From Rickettsiaceae bacterium (GTDB taxonomy: Bacteria > Pseudomonadota > Alphaproteobacteria > Rickettsiales > UBA6187): a stretch of DNA of 37,825 nucleotides. Of this stretch, positions 1 to 11,216 are shown one piece after another. The translations under genes were made by a program, and so were the position numbers. The notes under the pieces are model-generated. The model did no database searches, was not told the origin of the DNA, and saw only the letters and a list, made by a program, of their open reading frames with translations. Position 1 is the first letter of the stretch, and each line of letters starts with the position of its first letter. The stretch is from NCBI GenBank assembly GCA_021323415.1, contig JAJONM010000006.1:1-37825 (forward strand), written 5' to 3'.

Positions 1-1430
1 TGAACTGCATCAGGATTTTCGCTTAAAACCGCCAGATGCAACGGAGTATTACCATTAATATTAGCCCCCTTAATATTGTGCTCATTAGCAACCAATTTTA
101 GCATTTGGACATCGCCATTGCGAGCTGCCAAATGTACAAGTCCCCAGCCACCTTCATTTTTCACAGTAACATCTGAATTCTTTAGTAGAACCTCTGCGGC
201 TTCCTTATTACCTTTACCAACTGCAACAGCCAGAGGATTCCAGCCATATTTATTGATTGCATTTACATCCGAGCCATTTTTAATTAGCAGTTCTATAACA
301 TCAGTTTTGCCATTTGATGCTACGTTATGAAGTGGAGTATTGTTTCTTTGATCTATAGACTTAACAAAGTCAGGATCTTGATCGATTATTAACTGTAGCG
401 TTTCGGCATTAATGTCTGCCTCATTTTCGATTAGTAGTTTCACTATTCCTTTTTGACCCTTGCGGGATGCAAAATACAATGGACTTATGCCATCTTTACT
501 TACCGCGTTTACATCTGCACCATTTTTAATTAACAGCCCTACTATTTCTATATCGCCCTTTAGGACTGCAGCCATCAATGGACTTGCGCCATCTTTACTT
601 ACCGCGTTTACATCTGCACCATTTTTAATTAACAGCCCTAGTATTTCTGTACCGCCATTTTGAACTGCAAGATGCAATGGACCTATGCCTTTTTTACTTA
701 CCTCATTAACATTTGCCTTATTTTCAATTAGTAGCTCCACTATTTCTTTATGGCCATATACAACTGCAAGATGCAATGAACTACTACCTTCTTTATCTAC
801 CGAATTAACATTTACTTTATTTTCGATTAGTAGCTTCACTATTTCTTTATGGCCTTTGCGGGATGCAAGATGCAATAGACTTACGCCATTTTTACTTACC
901 TCATTAACATTCGCCTTATTTTCAATTAGTAGCTCCACTATTGCTGTATCGCCATTTTCGGCTGCAAGATGCAATGGGCTTACGCCATCTTCGCCGCCTA
1001 CCGCATTAACATTCACATTATTCTTAATTAATATCTTTGCAATCGCTGTACGGCCATTAGTGACTGCCCAATGCAATGGAGCCCGCCCCTTTTTATCTAC
1101 CGCATCAACATACGCATTATGCTTAATTAGCAGCTCCACTATTTCTTTATTATCTTCCGCGACTGCCATATGCAGTGGAGTATTGCCATTTACATCCCCC
1201 ACATTAACCTCTGCCTGATTCTTGATTAACAACTCTACAATTGTCTTATAACACGCGGCTGCCCAATGCAATGAAGTACAGCCTAAATTATCTACCGCTC
1301 TAACATTCGCGCCATCCTTTAAAAGAGATTTTACTTTTTTTAGATTGCCGTTTTGAGCCGCATCTATTAATTTACTATCTAACTTTTTCTGCTGCTCTGT
1401 CGTTATTGCATAATTATGGCTTTTGCTCAT
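1..1430 (-). CDS. Long ankyrin-repeat protein, C-terminal part outside the window
   Basis: Reading from ATG at 1430, the frame is open for about 476 codons to the left edge, so the 3' end is missing. An AAAGGAAA ribosome site lies a few bases before the ATG. After about 15 residues the protein is almost entirely 33-residue ankyrin units; I count 13 full ones and part of a 14th, with repeated signatures such as PLHLAAENG, IVELLIENKANVN and KNGADVNAV. One unit near residues 295-310 carries a longer insertion (NAETLQLIIDQDPDFVKS). Ankyrin repeats bind proteins; the partner cannot be inferred. No signal peptide or membrane segment is visible, so it is cytoplasmic or exported by a route without an N-terminal Sec signal. 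It could be a host-directed effector or an internal scaffold. The repeat assignment is certain, the role is not. Confidence 0.9.
   Translation of the reverse strand, partial: MSKSHNYAITTEQQKKLDSKLIDAAQNGNLKKVKSLLKDGANVRAVDNLGCTSLHWAAACYKTIVELLIKNQAEVNVGDVNGNTPLHMAVAEDNKEIVELLIKHNAYVDAVDKKGRAPLHWAVTNGRTAIAKILIKNNVNVNAVGGEDGVSPLHLAAENGDTAIVELLIENKANVNEVSKNGVSLLHLASRKGHKEIVKLLIENKVNVNSVDKEGSSSLHLAVVYGHKEIVELLIENKANVNEVSKKGIGPLHLAVQNGGTEILGLLIKNGADVNAVSKDGASPLMAAVLKGDIEIVGLLIKNGADVNAVSKDGISPLYFASRKGQKGIVKLLIENEADINAETLQLIIDQDPDFVKSIDQRNNTPLHNVASNGKTDVIELLIKNGSDVNAINKYGWNPLAVAVGKGNKEAAEVLLKNSDVTVKNEGGWGLVHLAARNGDVQMLKLVANEHNIKGANINGNTPLHLAVLSENPDAV
489..640. repeat. Near-identical 99-bp tandem duplication inside the ankyrin gene
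   Basis: Bases 489-541 recur without a mismatch at 588-640, exactly 99 bp (33 codons) later. Other units of the same gene are clearly diverged at the DNA level, so this pair looks like a recent duplication of one repeat unit. Confidence 0.85.
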
Positions 1431-1549
1431 GTTTTTTCCTTTATATGTTATTTAAAAAGCATCTTCAAAATCTAGTCAGGTCAAAAATCTATCAAAAAAA
1501 ATAAAAAAACGATGTGGAAGCAAGAATATAAGAAATTATTTCTTAATTT

Positions 1550-2584
1550 TTACTTTATAAAATTCATCAAATAACTAATCAAAGCCACCTGCGGCAATGT
1601 AACCAATGGCAGGAACAAGGCTATTTTCCATGACTTTGTCGTTTCTTTCAGAGCCATAACTTCAGTATAATCAGTGGCAACTCCTGACATCAAAAACGCA
1701 AAAGCATTGCCTGGTGCGCTCGCAATATTAAATATGTCAGCCGCAATAGGGGTCGCACCTTCGGAACAAACTTCAATTACTGTTGCAGCAACCAATGTGA
1801 AAAATAAACCAAGCAATGTCGGTCCAAATGCTGCATGGAAATGCTCCGGCGATATAAATGTGCGCATTAGCGAAGCTAAAACAACACCAAAAAATATCCA
1901 GCGCAGCACCATTTTAGAACCTTTAAATCCACTAATGATTATTTGTTTAAAAAATGACGGCGTAACTTTTACTCCCCTTATTTGCTGCTTCGCTTCTTTA
2001 AAAAATACAAAATTTTCAGGTATATCGATTGCATTAGGATTATCAGGCAATACCTTGTTATTAACTAATTTTTCAAATATCAAACCTGAGATAACTGCAA
2101 TCACAGCAGAAAGCATCAAGAACGCAAGCATCCACTTAAAGCCAATCAGCGCCCACAAAATCAACGTAAGTGAAAATGAATTCCACGGGCTTGCAATAAG
2201 GAATGCCATTGTCTGGCCAAGGCTCGCCCCGCGTTCATAAAGCTTCATACCTACAAGCAGAATACCATGGCTACATAAATCAAGTAGCAATCCAGCAAAT
2301 GTCGCTCGGAGTATTCCAGAAATACCGCGCTTCCTTCCTAAAATAGATATGACAAACTCGCGCGGCACTTTATCAATAAGACCAACAAACAAAATACCGA
2401 TTAAAACTCCCCACCACATTTGGTTTATTAAATCACTAACTGATGAGGTAAATTTCGTAAGGTAGTTATTTGCTAATTGAGAGAAAAATAAATGCAGCAA
2501 GTAAGCTGGGATAATAACACCCACACCAAAAATTAGCAGATAATCACGCTTCTGTTTTTTAGGATGTTCGCAACAGCTTTCCAT
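1550..2584 (-). CDS. Predicted permease, ArsP_1/YraQ (COG0701) family
   Basis: A 344-residue polytopic membrane protein of the ArsP_1/DUF318 permease type. Hydrophobic segments lie near residues 15-35, 50-70, 85-105, 120-165, then a basic cytoplasmic loop (about 170-225), then further segments to the end. Family features include the repeated small-residue helices around LLLDLCSHGILLVG and EVCSEGATPIAADIF, each with a conserved cysteine. Some relatives export organoarsenicals, but most are uncharacterised and the substrate here is unknown. The N-terminus MESCCEHPKK is rich in Cys and His. GGAGGG sits a few bases before the ATG, and the gene begins 26 bases after the gyrB stop, so it is probably read through from gyrB. 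The family call is good; transport of arsenic compounds is not claimed. Confidence 0.75.
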   Translation of the reverse strand: MESCCEHPKKQKRDYLLIFGVGVIIPAYLLHLFFSQLANNYLTKFTSSVSDLINQMWWGVLIGILFVGLIDKVPREFVISILGRKRGISGILRATFAGLLLDLCSHGILLVGMKLYERGASLGQTMAFLIASPWNSFSLTLILWALIGFKWMLAFLMLSAVIAVISGLIFEKLVNNKVLPDNPNAIDIPENFVFFKEAKQQIRGVKVTPSFFKQIIISGFKGSKMVLRWIFFGVVLASLMRTFISPEHFHAAFGPTLLGLFFTLVAATVIEVCSEGATPIAADIFNIASAPGNAFAFLMSGVATDYTEVMALKETTKSWKIALFLPLVTLPQVALISYLMNFIK

Positions 2585-2610
2585 ATACCCTCCGGGTGGC
2601 TATGACTAAC

Positions 2611-5031
<2,421 letters not shown>

Positions 5032-5099
5032 TCAATCGCTTTCTAGAGGTTTAATGTAGAGGAATTATCATAGAGTAAATGGGGGGAGAAGCAAGCAAA

Positions 5100-5217
5100 T
5101 TAGTGGCTAGTGACTAGTGGTTTGTGCCTGGTAATAAAGAAGCCTGGAATAACTAAATCCCAGGCTTTTTTTATGTATATTATCACTAGCCACTAGTCAC
5201 AAGACACTAGCCACTAA
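5100..5217. repeat. Nested inverted repeat between gyrB and cysK
   Basis: The 13-base arm TTAGTGGCTAGTG at 5100-5112 is perfectly complementary to 5205-5217. Inside it, GTGACTAGTGG at 5110-5120 pairs with 5190-5200. The arms are built from repeats of a short CTAGTG-like unit. The terminator hairpin at 5140-5167 sits at the centre. The whole 118-base stretch could extrude as one long hairpin. No coding frame is evident here. Confidence 0.75.
5140..5172 (-). terminator. Rho-independent terminator after cysK, possibly bidirectional
   Basis: Stem AAGCCTGG (5140-5147) pairs with CCAGGCTT (5160-5167) around an 11-base loop. On the minus strand it lies about 50 bases after the cysK stop and is followed by TTCTTTATT; on the plus strand it is followed by a T run to 5172. 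Confidence 0.7.
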
Positions 5218-5220
5218 ATC

Positions 5221-6213
5221 CTACTCACCAAACAGCGCAGTAGATAAGTACCTTTCAGCACTTGAAGCGCAAATAACTACGATCTTTTTGCCTTTATTTT
5301 CAGGGCGAGCGCCAAGCTCCAACGCTGCAGCAACCGTAGCACCAGATGAAATACCAACCGGAATCCCTTCTTGCTCAGCTAATTTGCGGGCGGTAGCAAA
5401 TGAAGTTTCATTACCAATAGTAATAACCTCATCAATCAAATCAACTTTCAAAATATCAGGAATGAAACCAGCCCCAAGTCCCTGGATTTTATGTGGACCA
5501 GGTTTACCGCCAGATAACACCGCGCTATCCTCCGGCTCTACCGCCACGATTTTCACATCCGGCTTATATTTCTTCAACACTTCTGCCACACCAGTGATAG
5601 TTCCACCGGTGCCAACGCCAGTCACGAAGAAATCCACTTTGCCATCAGTATCATTCCACACTTCTTCCGCAGTAGTAGTGCGGTGGATTGCAGGGTTTGC
5701 AGTATTCTGGAATTGCTGCGGCATAAACGCATTCGGGTTTTCTTTCAGGATCTCCTCAGCACGCTCAATCGCCCCGCGCATACCTTTTGCCGCCGGGGTA
5801 AGCTCAAGCTCAGCACCCAGTATCTTCAGCATTTTGCGGCGTTCCATCGACATACTCTCAGGCATAGTCAGGATTAATTTATAACCTTTCGCAGCGCAGA
5901 TAAACGCCAGCGCAATGCCTGTATTACCCGAAGTCGGCTCAACAATTACAGTATCAGCTTTAATCTTTCCTTCCTGCTCAGCCGCCTCAATCATACCAAA
6001 TGCCAGACGGTCTTTCACGCTTGAAAGCGGGTTAAAGAACTCAAGTTTCGCATATACTTCCGCAACGCAGCCAGCTTCTTTTGCAATCCTGTTCAATTTT
6101 ACAAGCGGCGTATCGCCAATAGTTTCAACGATATTCTGATAAACTTTTCCTCTACCTTTGGTAGATAATGTTGGTACATAATCCGATGCTTTTTTAAGTA
6201 CAGCATTACTCAT
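5221..6213 (-). CDS. cysK: Cysteine synthase A (O-acetylserine sulfhydrylase)
   Basis: PLP enzyme that makes L-cysteine from O-acetylserine and sulfide in the cytoplasm. The 330 residues show the PLP lysine in NPLSSVKDR (Lys67), the substrate-loop motif [12 protein letters not shown], the phosphate-binding GTGGTITG, and the C-terminal [12 protein letters not shown]. An AGGA element about 8 bases before the ATG supports this start, which gives roughly 20 more N-terminal residues than typical CysK. The gene lies downstream of, and on the same strand as, a CymR-like Rrf2 regulator, with about 126 bases between them. In Bacillus CymR controls cysteine genes and binds CysK, so local regulation is plausible but inferred. 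CysM and cystathionine beta-synthase are less likely because of the motif set and length. Confidence 0.93.
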   Translation of the reverse strand: MSNAVLKKASDYVPTLSTKGRGKVYQNIVETIGDTPLVKLNRIAKEAGCVAEVYAKLEFFNPLSSVKDRLAFGMIEAAEQEGKIKADTVIVEPTSGNTGIALAFICAAKGYKLILTMPESMSMERRKMLKILGAELELTPAAKGMRGAIERAEEILKENPNAFMPQQFQNTANPAIHRTTTAEEVWNDTDGKVDFFVTGVGTGGTITGVAEVLKKYKPDVKIVAVEPEDSAVLSGGKPGPHKIQGLGAGFIPDILKVDLIDEVITIGNETSFATARKLAEQEGIPVGISSGATVAAALELGARPENKGKKIVVICASSAERYLSTALFGE

Positions 6214-6339
6214 GATATAAATCCTATTTATATTGATTAATTTTTAAATGTCTCATCTGTAGAGTAGGAATAGTTATCTAACAATTAATGCTAGAATTCA
6301 AGAGTAAAATTAAGTTGAATGCTTATGATTACAGGACTA

Positions 6340-6765
6340 TTAAATATTGAAATTTTCCCACTGGCCAACATTATCGACCACACTTGTAGCTTTTTTACAC
6401 AAATCTTCGATAGTTATTTTATCGTATATTTGCAGCACCGCCTTTTCAGAGAGCGCACTTAATGGAATTATAACCTTTTTCTGCAATAAAGTATCAAAGG
6501 ATTCTTCATCTTTATTAGTAAATATACGTAGTAACTGGCCAACAGTAATTTTACGTTTTTCTTTTGCTAAAGTATACCCGCCTTTAGGCCCTTTAGTACC
6601 ACGCAAAATTCCGTTATGTACCAAAACTTGCATAACTGGCTCAAGATGTCTAGCCTGCACATTTTGCGCAGCACACACCTCTTTACTGCTGACCGGTTTA
6701 GCACCTGAATTTAAGGCAATAAAAACAACTACCTCCAATGCTGCATAAAACTTCAGAGGTGTCAT
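6340..6765 (-). CDS. Rrf2-family transcription regulator without an Fe-S cysteine cluster (CymR-like)
   Basis: A 141-residue Rrf2 protein: an N-terminal winged helix-turn-helix (residues about 1-60, with VSSKEVCAAQNVQARHLEPV as recognition region), the wing motif GPKGGYTLAKE, then a dimerisation helix. It has only two cysteines and lacks the three spaced cysteines that bind Fe-S in IscR and NsrR, so it more resembles CymR-type regulators that sense through partners. Its ATG directly follows the dut stop (TAAATG), indicating translational coupling. The next gene downstream is cysK. A role in controlling cysteine synthesis is inferred from position, not shown. Confidence 0.8.
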   Translation of the reverse strand: MTPLKFYAALEVVVFIALNSGAKPVSSKEVCAAQNVQARHLEPVMQVLVHNGILRGTKGPKGGYTLAKEKRKITVGQLLRIFTNKDEESFDTLLQKKVIIPLSALSEKAVLQIYDKITIEDLCKKATSVVDNVGQWENFNI

Positions 6766-7233
6766 TTACGCCACCACCGCTACCGATGCTTTTAAGCCAG
6801 TAGAACCAAATCCGCCCTGCCCTCTTTGGGTTTCAGAAAGCTCCGATACTTCGCTAAATGTTGCCCTTGTGTATTGTGCAATAACCATCTGTGCAATTCG
6901 CGTACCACGAGTTACCACAAAATTTTCCTGACCATGGTTAATCAATATAACCCCTATTTCACCACGATAATCAGCATCAATAGTGCCTGGCGCATTCAAT
7001 ACTGTTACACCATTCTTATATGCCAAACCAGAGCGTGGACGTATCTGCGCTTCATAACCATCTGGTAACGCAATGCTAATTCCAGTTTTTACTAACGCAC
7101 GTTGCCCTGGAGCCAGAACAATATCTTCATCATTAGCTGCTTGCAAATCAAGCCCAGCACTGTTTGCAGTAGCGTAAAAAGGCAGCTCTAAACCAGCAGA
7201 ATTTTCTAATCGTTTTATTTGTACTTGGGTCAT
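6766..7233 (-). CDS. dut: dUTP diphosphatase (dUTPase)
   Basis: Hydrolyses dUTP to dUMP and pyrophosphate, keeping uracil out of DNA and supplying dTMP synthesis. The 155-residue trimeric-type protein has the five family motifs in order: [32 protein letters not shown] with the catalytic Asp, RIAQMVI, and the C-terminal [10 protein letters not shown] arm that closes on the substrate. GAGAG lies 6 bases before the ATG. It is the first gene of an apparent dut, Rrf2, cysK run. Confidence 0.95.
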   Translation of the reverse strand: MTQVQIKRLENSAGLELPFYATANSAGLDLQAANDEDIVLAPGQRALVKTGISIALPDGYEAQIRPRSGLAYKNGVTVLNAPGTIDADYRGEIGVILINHGQENFVVTRGTRIAQMVIAQYTRATFSEVSELSETQRGQGGFGSTGLKASVAVVA

Positions 7234-7322
7234 GGTTATCTCTCACAAAATTACTCAAGCAAAGTAATTCTACTTTTTTATAATGTAAATAAGATTGTGA
7301 AACGATAGAAATTTATTTGGAA

Positions 7323-7586
7323 CTATTGCAAGCTTTGACTATTATTATGTAGTTGCGTTGCACCGCCGTCCTTAATTAATTCATCACGAATCTTTTTGCG
7401 CTCCAACTCGATTTGCTGCTGTTCGGCACTATCTACCCATGCCATAATTTTCTGGGCGCTATCTATATGCCCGTTTTTTTTACGCTCTACTTCTTTCGAA
7501 AATAAAAGATGGCGGAAAACAGTTACCATCTTTGGTAAGAAATCTTGTGTATTACTATCTCTGTGGCTATCATTATTCAATGGCAT
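7323..7586 (-). CDS. Small hypothetical protein
   Basis: An 87-residue hydrophilic protein that I do not recognise. It is supported by a good ribosome site (GGGAGAG, 3 bases before the ATG) and by lying on the strand of its neighbours. The middle (residues about 18-70) is predicted helical, rich in K, E and Q (for example EQQQIELERKKIRDELIKDG), with the hydrophobic patch MVTVFRHLLFSKEV. There is no signal peptide, no membrane helix and no Cys. It stands alone, about 90 bases upstream of dut. Confidence 0.55.
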   Translation of the reverse strand: MPLNNDSHRDSNTQDFLPKMVTVFRHLLFSKEVERKKNGHIDSAQKIMAWVDSAEQQQIELERKKIRDELIKDGGATQLHNNSQSLQ

Positions 7587-7719
7587 TTGGCTCTCCCAAC
7601 TTTAGAGCAGCTTGCTTTATTAAAGCACTTCAGAATAAAGCATAGCAGCTAAAAATTAACATTTAGTTAATAAAAACGTTACAAACGGGAGGTTTTTTGA
7701 AAATAAGAGTAGCTTAGGC

Positions 7720-7739
7720 AAAAAGCCCTAAATATGGCT
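7720..7739 (-). terminator. Probable terminator after fmt
   Basis: On the minus strand, 14 bases after the fmt stop, AGCC and GGCT form a short stem around ATATTTAG and are followed by a T run. The stem is short, so this is a moderate call. Confidence 0.45.
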
Positions 7740-7752
7740 AAAAGCTCATATA

Positions 7753-8646
7753 TTATAATGTAATCCCCTGCTGAATCTCAAAACCCCTAAGCATATCCTC
7801 TATTGGCATAGGTTTTTTACCCTGTCTCTGCACAATCTTTGGATATACAACTCCATTAGAACACGATATTCCGCATAAAGAATCCATTATGATTGCAGGT
7901 TTTTCCACAGATTTCTTAGTTATTTGGGCCGCCAGTATCTTAATTTTTTCACCATTATAGACAAAATAAGCTCCCGGATATGGGTTAAATGCCCTAATTT
8001 GCCTATCTATTTCCTCTACAGTGTTATTCCAGTTAATTTTCGCTTCTTCTTTGCAAATTTTTTCAGCATAAGTAGCCCACCCATCCTGCTTAACCGGCTG
8101 TAATTTCGGGTTATTCATAGCTTCTACTATCAATTTTCCACCCATTTTTGCTAAAGTATCATGCAGTTGTCCCGCGTTCATACCATCAATTGCAACTTTC
8201 TCCCAAAGAAGCATATCGCCTGTATCCAGCCCCTCATCCATGTGCATTATAGTGATGCCAGATTCCTTATCTCCCGCCAGAATTGCACGCTGGATTGGGG
8301 CAGCCCCTCTCCATCTTGGCAAAAGTGACGCATGGATATTTATACACGGACAAGCATCCAAAATTGGCTTAGGCAATATTAAGCCATATGCCGCTACAAC
8401 AGCACAATCCGCACCAAATGCAGCAAATTCGGCCTGAACATCTTGATTTTTCAAAGTTTTTGGAGTTGTTACTGGAATATTGTACTTATCAGCTATTATA
8501 TGAACTGGTGATTTTTGCTCTTTTTGCCCACGCCCTGCTGGCTTTGGCTCTCTAGTATAAACCGCCGCTACTTCATGCCCTGCTTTTATAATAGCCTCTA
8601 GTGCTACTACAGAAAATTCAGGGGTTCCCATGAAGATTATTTTCAT
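7753..8646 (-). CDS. fmt: Methionyl-tRNA formyltransferase
   Basis: Transfers a formyl group from 10-formyl-THF to Met-tRNA(fMet) for translation initiation. The 297-residue protein starts with the expected MKIIFMGTPEFSV, has the catalytic region INIHASLLPRWRGAAPIQRA (Asn/His pair), the MDEGLDTGDML motif with the catalytic Asp, and the C-terminal OB-like domain (from about residue 205). It is somewhat shorter than the usual 310-315. It starts two bases after the def stop and lacks a strong ribosome site of its own, so it is probably translationally coupled to def. Confidence 0.96.
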   Translation of the reverse strand: MKIIFMGTPEFSVVALEAIIKAGHEVAAVYTREPKPAGRGQKEQKSPVHIIADKYNIPVTTPKTLKNQDVQAEFAAFGADCAVVAAYGLILPKPILDACPCINIHASLLPRWRGAAPIQRAILAGDKESGITIMHMDEGLDTGDMLLWEKVAIDGMNAGQLHDTLAKMGGKLIVEAMNNPKLQPVKQDGWATYAEKICKEEAKINWNNTVEEIDRQIRAFNPYPGAYFVYNGEKIKILAAQITKKSVEKPAIIMDSLCGISCSNGVVYPKIVQRQGKKPMPIEDMLRGFEIQQGITL

Positions 8647-8648
8647 AC

Positions 8649-9206
8649 TTATACAGCCGCATTAAGCTTTTTCAGCTTTTTAACTTTACGCATTATTACA
8701 TCGCGCTTTAGTCGCGAAACATGGTCGATGAACACCACGCCATTTAGGTGGTCCATCTCGTGTTGCACACAGGTTGCCAGCAATCCGTCACAAACCAAAA
8801 CCCGCTCTTTTCCGTTATAATCCAGATACTTAACCTTAACCTTCTTAGGTCGCGTTACCATAGCGCGCTGTTCAGGGAATGAAAGGCAGCCCTCATCATA
8901 AACATTTTGTTCTTCAGAAGATTCAATAATTTCGGGGTTTATCATGCAAAATGGCTTAGAAATATCCGCACCGCAGGCTTTGCCATCAGCCTCTTCATAA
9001 CGCTTTTGGCTATCACTTAAATCCATAACTAAAATACGCTTATGCACCCCAACCTGTACAGCGGCAAGGCCAATGCCATCCTCTTTGTGCATGGTTTCAA
9101 TCATATCATCAACGAATTTACGGATTTTATCGTCCACCTTATCCACAGGCTCAGAACAAATCGCAAGCCTTGGGTCAGGAGCTATAACTAAGGGCAAAAC
9201 TGCCAT
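8649..9206 (-). CDS. def: Peptide deformylase
   Basis: Metalloenzyme that removes the N-formyl group from new proteins, the partner step of fmt next to it. The 185 residues contain the three family motifs: GIGLAAVQVG, EGCLSFPE with the metal-binding Cys, and QHEMDHLNG with HExxH at residues 149-153. An insertion around residues 75-95 (KACGADISKPF) precedes motif 2. The start has a weak ribosome site; I chose it because PLVIAPDPRLAI is the normal N-terminus of the family. It lies about 60 bases after yaaA and is probably in the same operon. Confidence 0.96.
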   Translation of the reverse strand: MAVLPLVIAPDPRLAICSEPVDKVDDKIRKFVDDMIETMHKEDGIGLAAVQVGVHKRILVMDLSDSQKRYEEADGKACGADISKPFCMINPEIIESSEEQNVYDEGCLSFPEQRAMVTRPKKVKVKYLDYNGKERVLVCDGLLATCVQHEMDHLNGVVFIDHVSRLKRDVIMRKVKKLKKLNAAV

Positions 9207-9266
9207 GTTTCATACCATTTTTATTTTTGTGGATTATATCATCAGGACTGCTATATGGGAAGGATT

Positions 9267-10037
9267 TTATGACTTTTCCCTCGTAAAAACCATCTCTCCA
9301 TCTTCTGATAGCCTTGAATTATGCTTATAGCCATCTACATTAAATTTCTTCAAATCTGATATATTTTCAATTTTATTCTTGATTATATAATGCGCCATCA
9401 TACCACGTGCACGCTTAGCAAATAGCATTACCACCTTATATTCACCATTTTTATTTTCTTTAAATACCGGAGTTATAACTTTTGCTTGCAATAATTTAGG
9501 CTTAACCGCCTTCCAGTATTCATTTGAAGCTAGGTTAACAATCATTTTATCGTTATTATTAGCCAGCTCTTCATTTAGCTTGGCAGTAATACTCTCACCC
9601 CAGAATTGGTATAAATCCTTACCCTTTTGGTTTTTTAGCTTTGTAGACATCTCAAGGCGATAAGGCTGAATTAAATCAAGCGGACGAAGTAACCCATAAA
9701 GACCAGAAATCATCCTTAAATTTTCTTGCGCATAAGCAACATCACCACTGGCAAATTTATCAAACTCTAGACCATCATATACATCACCCTTAAAAGCATA
9801 AGCAGCTTGTTTAGAATTTTTTTCCGTAAATGGCGTAGAAAAATTTTTATACCGCTGATAATTAAGCTCCGCCAAATTATCACTTAAATCCATTAACTGG
9901 CTAATTTGGTCTTTCTTTAATTTTCGTAAAACTGAAATTAATTCAGTAGAATTTTCCAAAAAATCTGGAAATGTGTATTTGCCAGCAGTTTTCTCATCAA
10001 AATCCATTGTTTTTGAAGGGGATAGCAATATCAACAT
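9267..10037 (-). CDS. yaaA: YaaA (DUF328) family peroxide stress protein
   Basis: A 256-residue YaaA protein with the characteristic start MLILLSPSKTMDF, the central GDVYDGLEFD and LRMISGLYGLLRPLDLIQPYRLEM, and the later VNLASNEYWKAV and VVMLFAKRARGMMAHYII. In E. coli YaaA lowers intracellular free iron under peroxide stress and binds DNA; that role is carried over by family only. Its ATG overlaps the preceding stop (TAATG), showing translational coupling to the small membrane protein gene. Confidence 0.92.
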   Translation of the reverse strand: MLILLSPSKTMDFDEKTAGKYTFPDFLENSTELISVLRKLKKDQISQLMDLSDNLAELNYQRYKNFSTPFTEKNSKQAAYAFKGDVYDGLEFDKFASGDVAYAQENLRMISGLYGLLRPLDLIQPYRLEMSTKLKNQKGKDLYQFWGESITAKLNEELANNNDKMIVNLASNEYWKAVKPKLLQAKVITPVFKENKNGEYKVVMLFAKRARGMMAHYIIKNKIENISDLKKFNVDGYKHNSRLSEDGEMVFTREKS

Positions 10038-10285
10038 TATTTCTCTTCTTTGCCTTCTTCCATAATTACATATTCCGCTTCGATAAAATCAGCACTTTCT
10101 TTTTTATCTTCAGTATTTACTTTACGCAGACGTAACCAAGTTATTATTGGCAAAAATATACATGTAGCAATAGCAATAATAAAACCAACAGAAAGCGCAA
10201 TCATGGTCATGAAGAGAACGCCCAGCATGACTATAACAAGCTTTCCTTGGTCTAAAAAATTGCTAAATTTACTGCTAGAAACCAT
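10037..10285 (-). CDS. Small membrane protein, unknown function
   Basis: An 82-residue protein from ATG at 10285, preferred over farther upstream starts because AAGGA lies 5 bases in front. It overlaps the end of the amidohydrolase gene by 11 bases and the yaaA start by one base. A hydrophobic hairpin covers about residues 15-50 (LVIVMLGVLFMTMIALSVGF then IIAIATCIFLPIITWL), followed by a charged tail. I do not recognise the family. Its tight packing suggests coexpression with yaaA. Confidence 0.65.
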   Translation of the reverse strand: MVSSSKFSNFLDQGKLVIVMLGVLFMTMIALSVGFIIAIATCIFLPIITWLRLRKVNTEDKKESADFIEAEYVIMEEGKEEK

Positions 10286-11069
10286 AAAGATCCTTGGCAT
10301 TACTGTATAAAAGTTTATCTTTATCACCTGCATCATTAGCTAATTCACCAATAAATCCAAGCACTTTCTCATAATTCATAGACTCGCCAAAACCAGCAAA
10401 CGGCGCATCACTTGCACCTAACATAACACGGGAACTCCCTACAGCTGCTATAATTTCCCGCACTATTAGCTTTACCTTTTGAACATCAAGGCTGGTTCTA
10501 TAACCAGGCCCTTTGAAGTATATATTGCCCCTCGCTTTAGCAATAACAAGTAGCTCCTTAAAATCCTTATCCTCACCATCTATTTTTGGCACCCCCAAAT
10601 GATCAACTAATATAGTAACATTTTCAGGTATCCGCTTGATAAGTCCTGTTAAATTTGCACCCTCCCCAAAAATTAAGATGTGCTTATTATCTTTCGTTAC
10701 CTGCACAAAAACTTCTTTCCATTCTTGCCCAGAAACGTCTGGCATAGAATCTTTTGCGTACAATCTTATCGCTTTTACGTCCGGTCTTTTTATCCACTGC
10801 AGCGTTCTTGCATCAGCAAGGTTACCTTTTATAACGCCAGCAGCTTTTATTCCCCTCTGTGCAAGCTCATCTAAGCTATTTACCACATGCTCCGAATCCT
10901 TAGCTTTACTAAAATCAACGATTACCACTCCATCTGGCATATTAGCACCTAAAGTTTCAATATATAATTCAGGTGTATTTAGCGAATTTTTGCCAAAAAC
11001 TTCCGGGATACCAGTATTATCGCTATCATTTTTGGTAAAAAGGTGAACATGTGTGTCTATCCAGGGCAT
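10275..11069 (-). CDS. Amidohydrolase-2 family metal-dependent hydrolase (COG3618-like)
   Basis: A 264-residue TIM-barrel protein of the amidohydrolase-2 (LigI-like) group. The metal motif DTHVHLF is at residues 5-11; ILVDHLGVPK is on a middle strand; MLGASDAPFAGFGES carries the late catalytic Asp. Relatives hydrolyse lactones such as 2-pyrone-4,6-dicarboxylate, but the true substrate here is unknown. The ribosome site is weak (ACGAG). It is the first gene of the minus-strand run to fmt, divergent from the KamA-family gene. Confidence 0.75.
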   Translation of the reverse strand: MPWIDTHVHLFTKNDSDNTGIPEVFGKNSLNTPELYIETLGANMPDGVVIVDFSKAKDSEHVVNSLDELAQRGIKAAGVIKGNLADARTLQWIKRPDVKAIRLYAKDSMPDVSGQEWKEVFVQVTKDNKHILIFGEGANLTGLIKRIPENVTILVDHLGVPKIDGEDKDFKELLVIAKARGNIYFKGPGYRTSLDVQKVKLIVREIIAAVGSSRVMLGASDAPFAGFGESMNYEKVLGFIGELANDAGDKDKLLYSNAKDLYGF

Positions 11070-11216
11070 AATTTACTCGTGTTACATTGTTATTCCAGCT
11101 GCCATAATAGTTATGGCAAAAGGATAATACATCCTTACAAGTGGTTTGCAAGGCTGTATTGGCAGCAGTTTTTCAACTACCAATCACCCGATATTGCGCC
11201 GCACAACAACATATCC

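Noticed and set aside
489..960. Evenly spaced repeats as a possible CRISPR array
   Set aside because: The spacing is 99 bp and in frame with ankyrin units, and intervening sequence is itself repetitive; these are coding repeats.
685..1218. Plus-strand open frame of 177 codons
   Set aside because: It is the antisense shadow of the ankyrin repeats, whose periodic sequence keeps several frames open.
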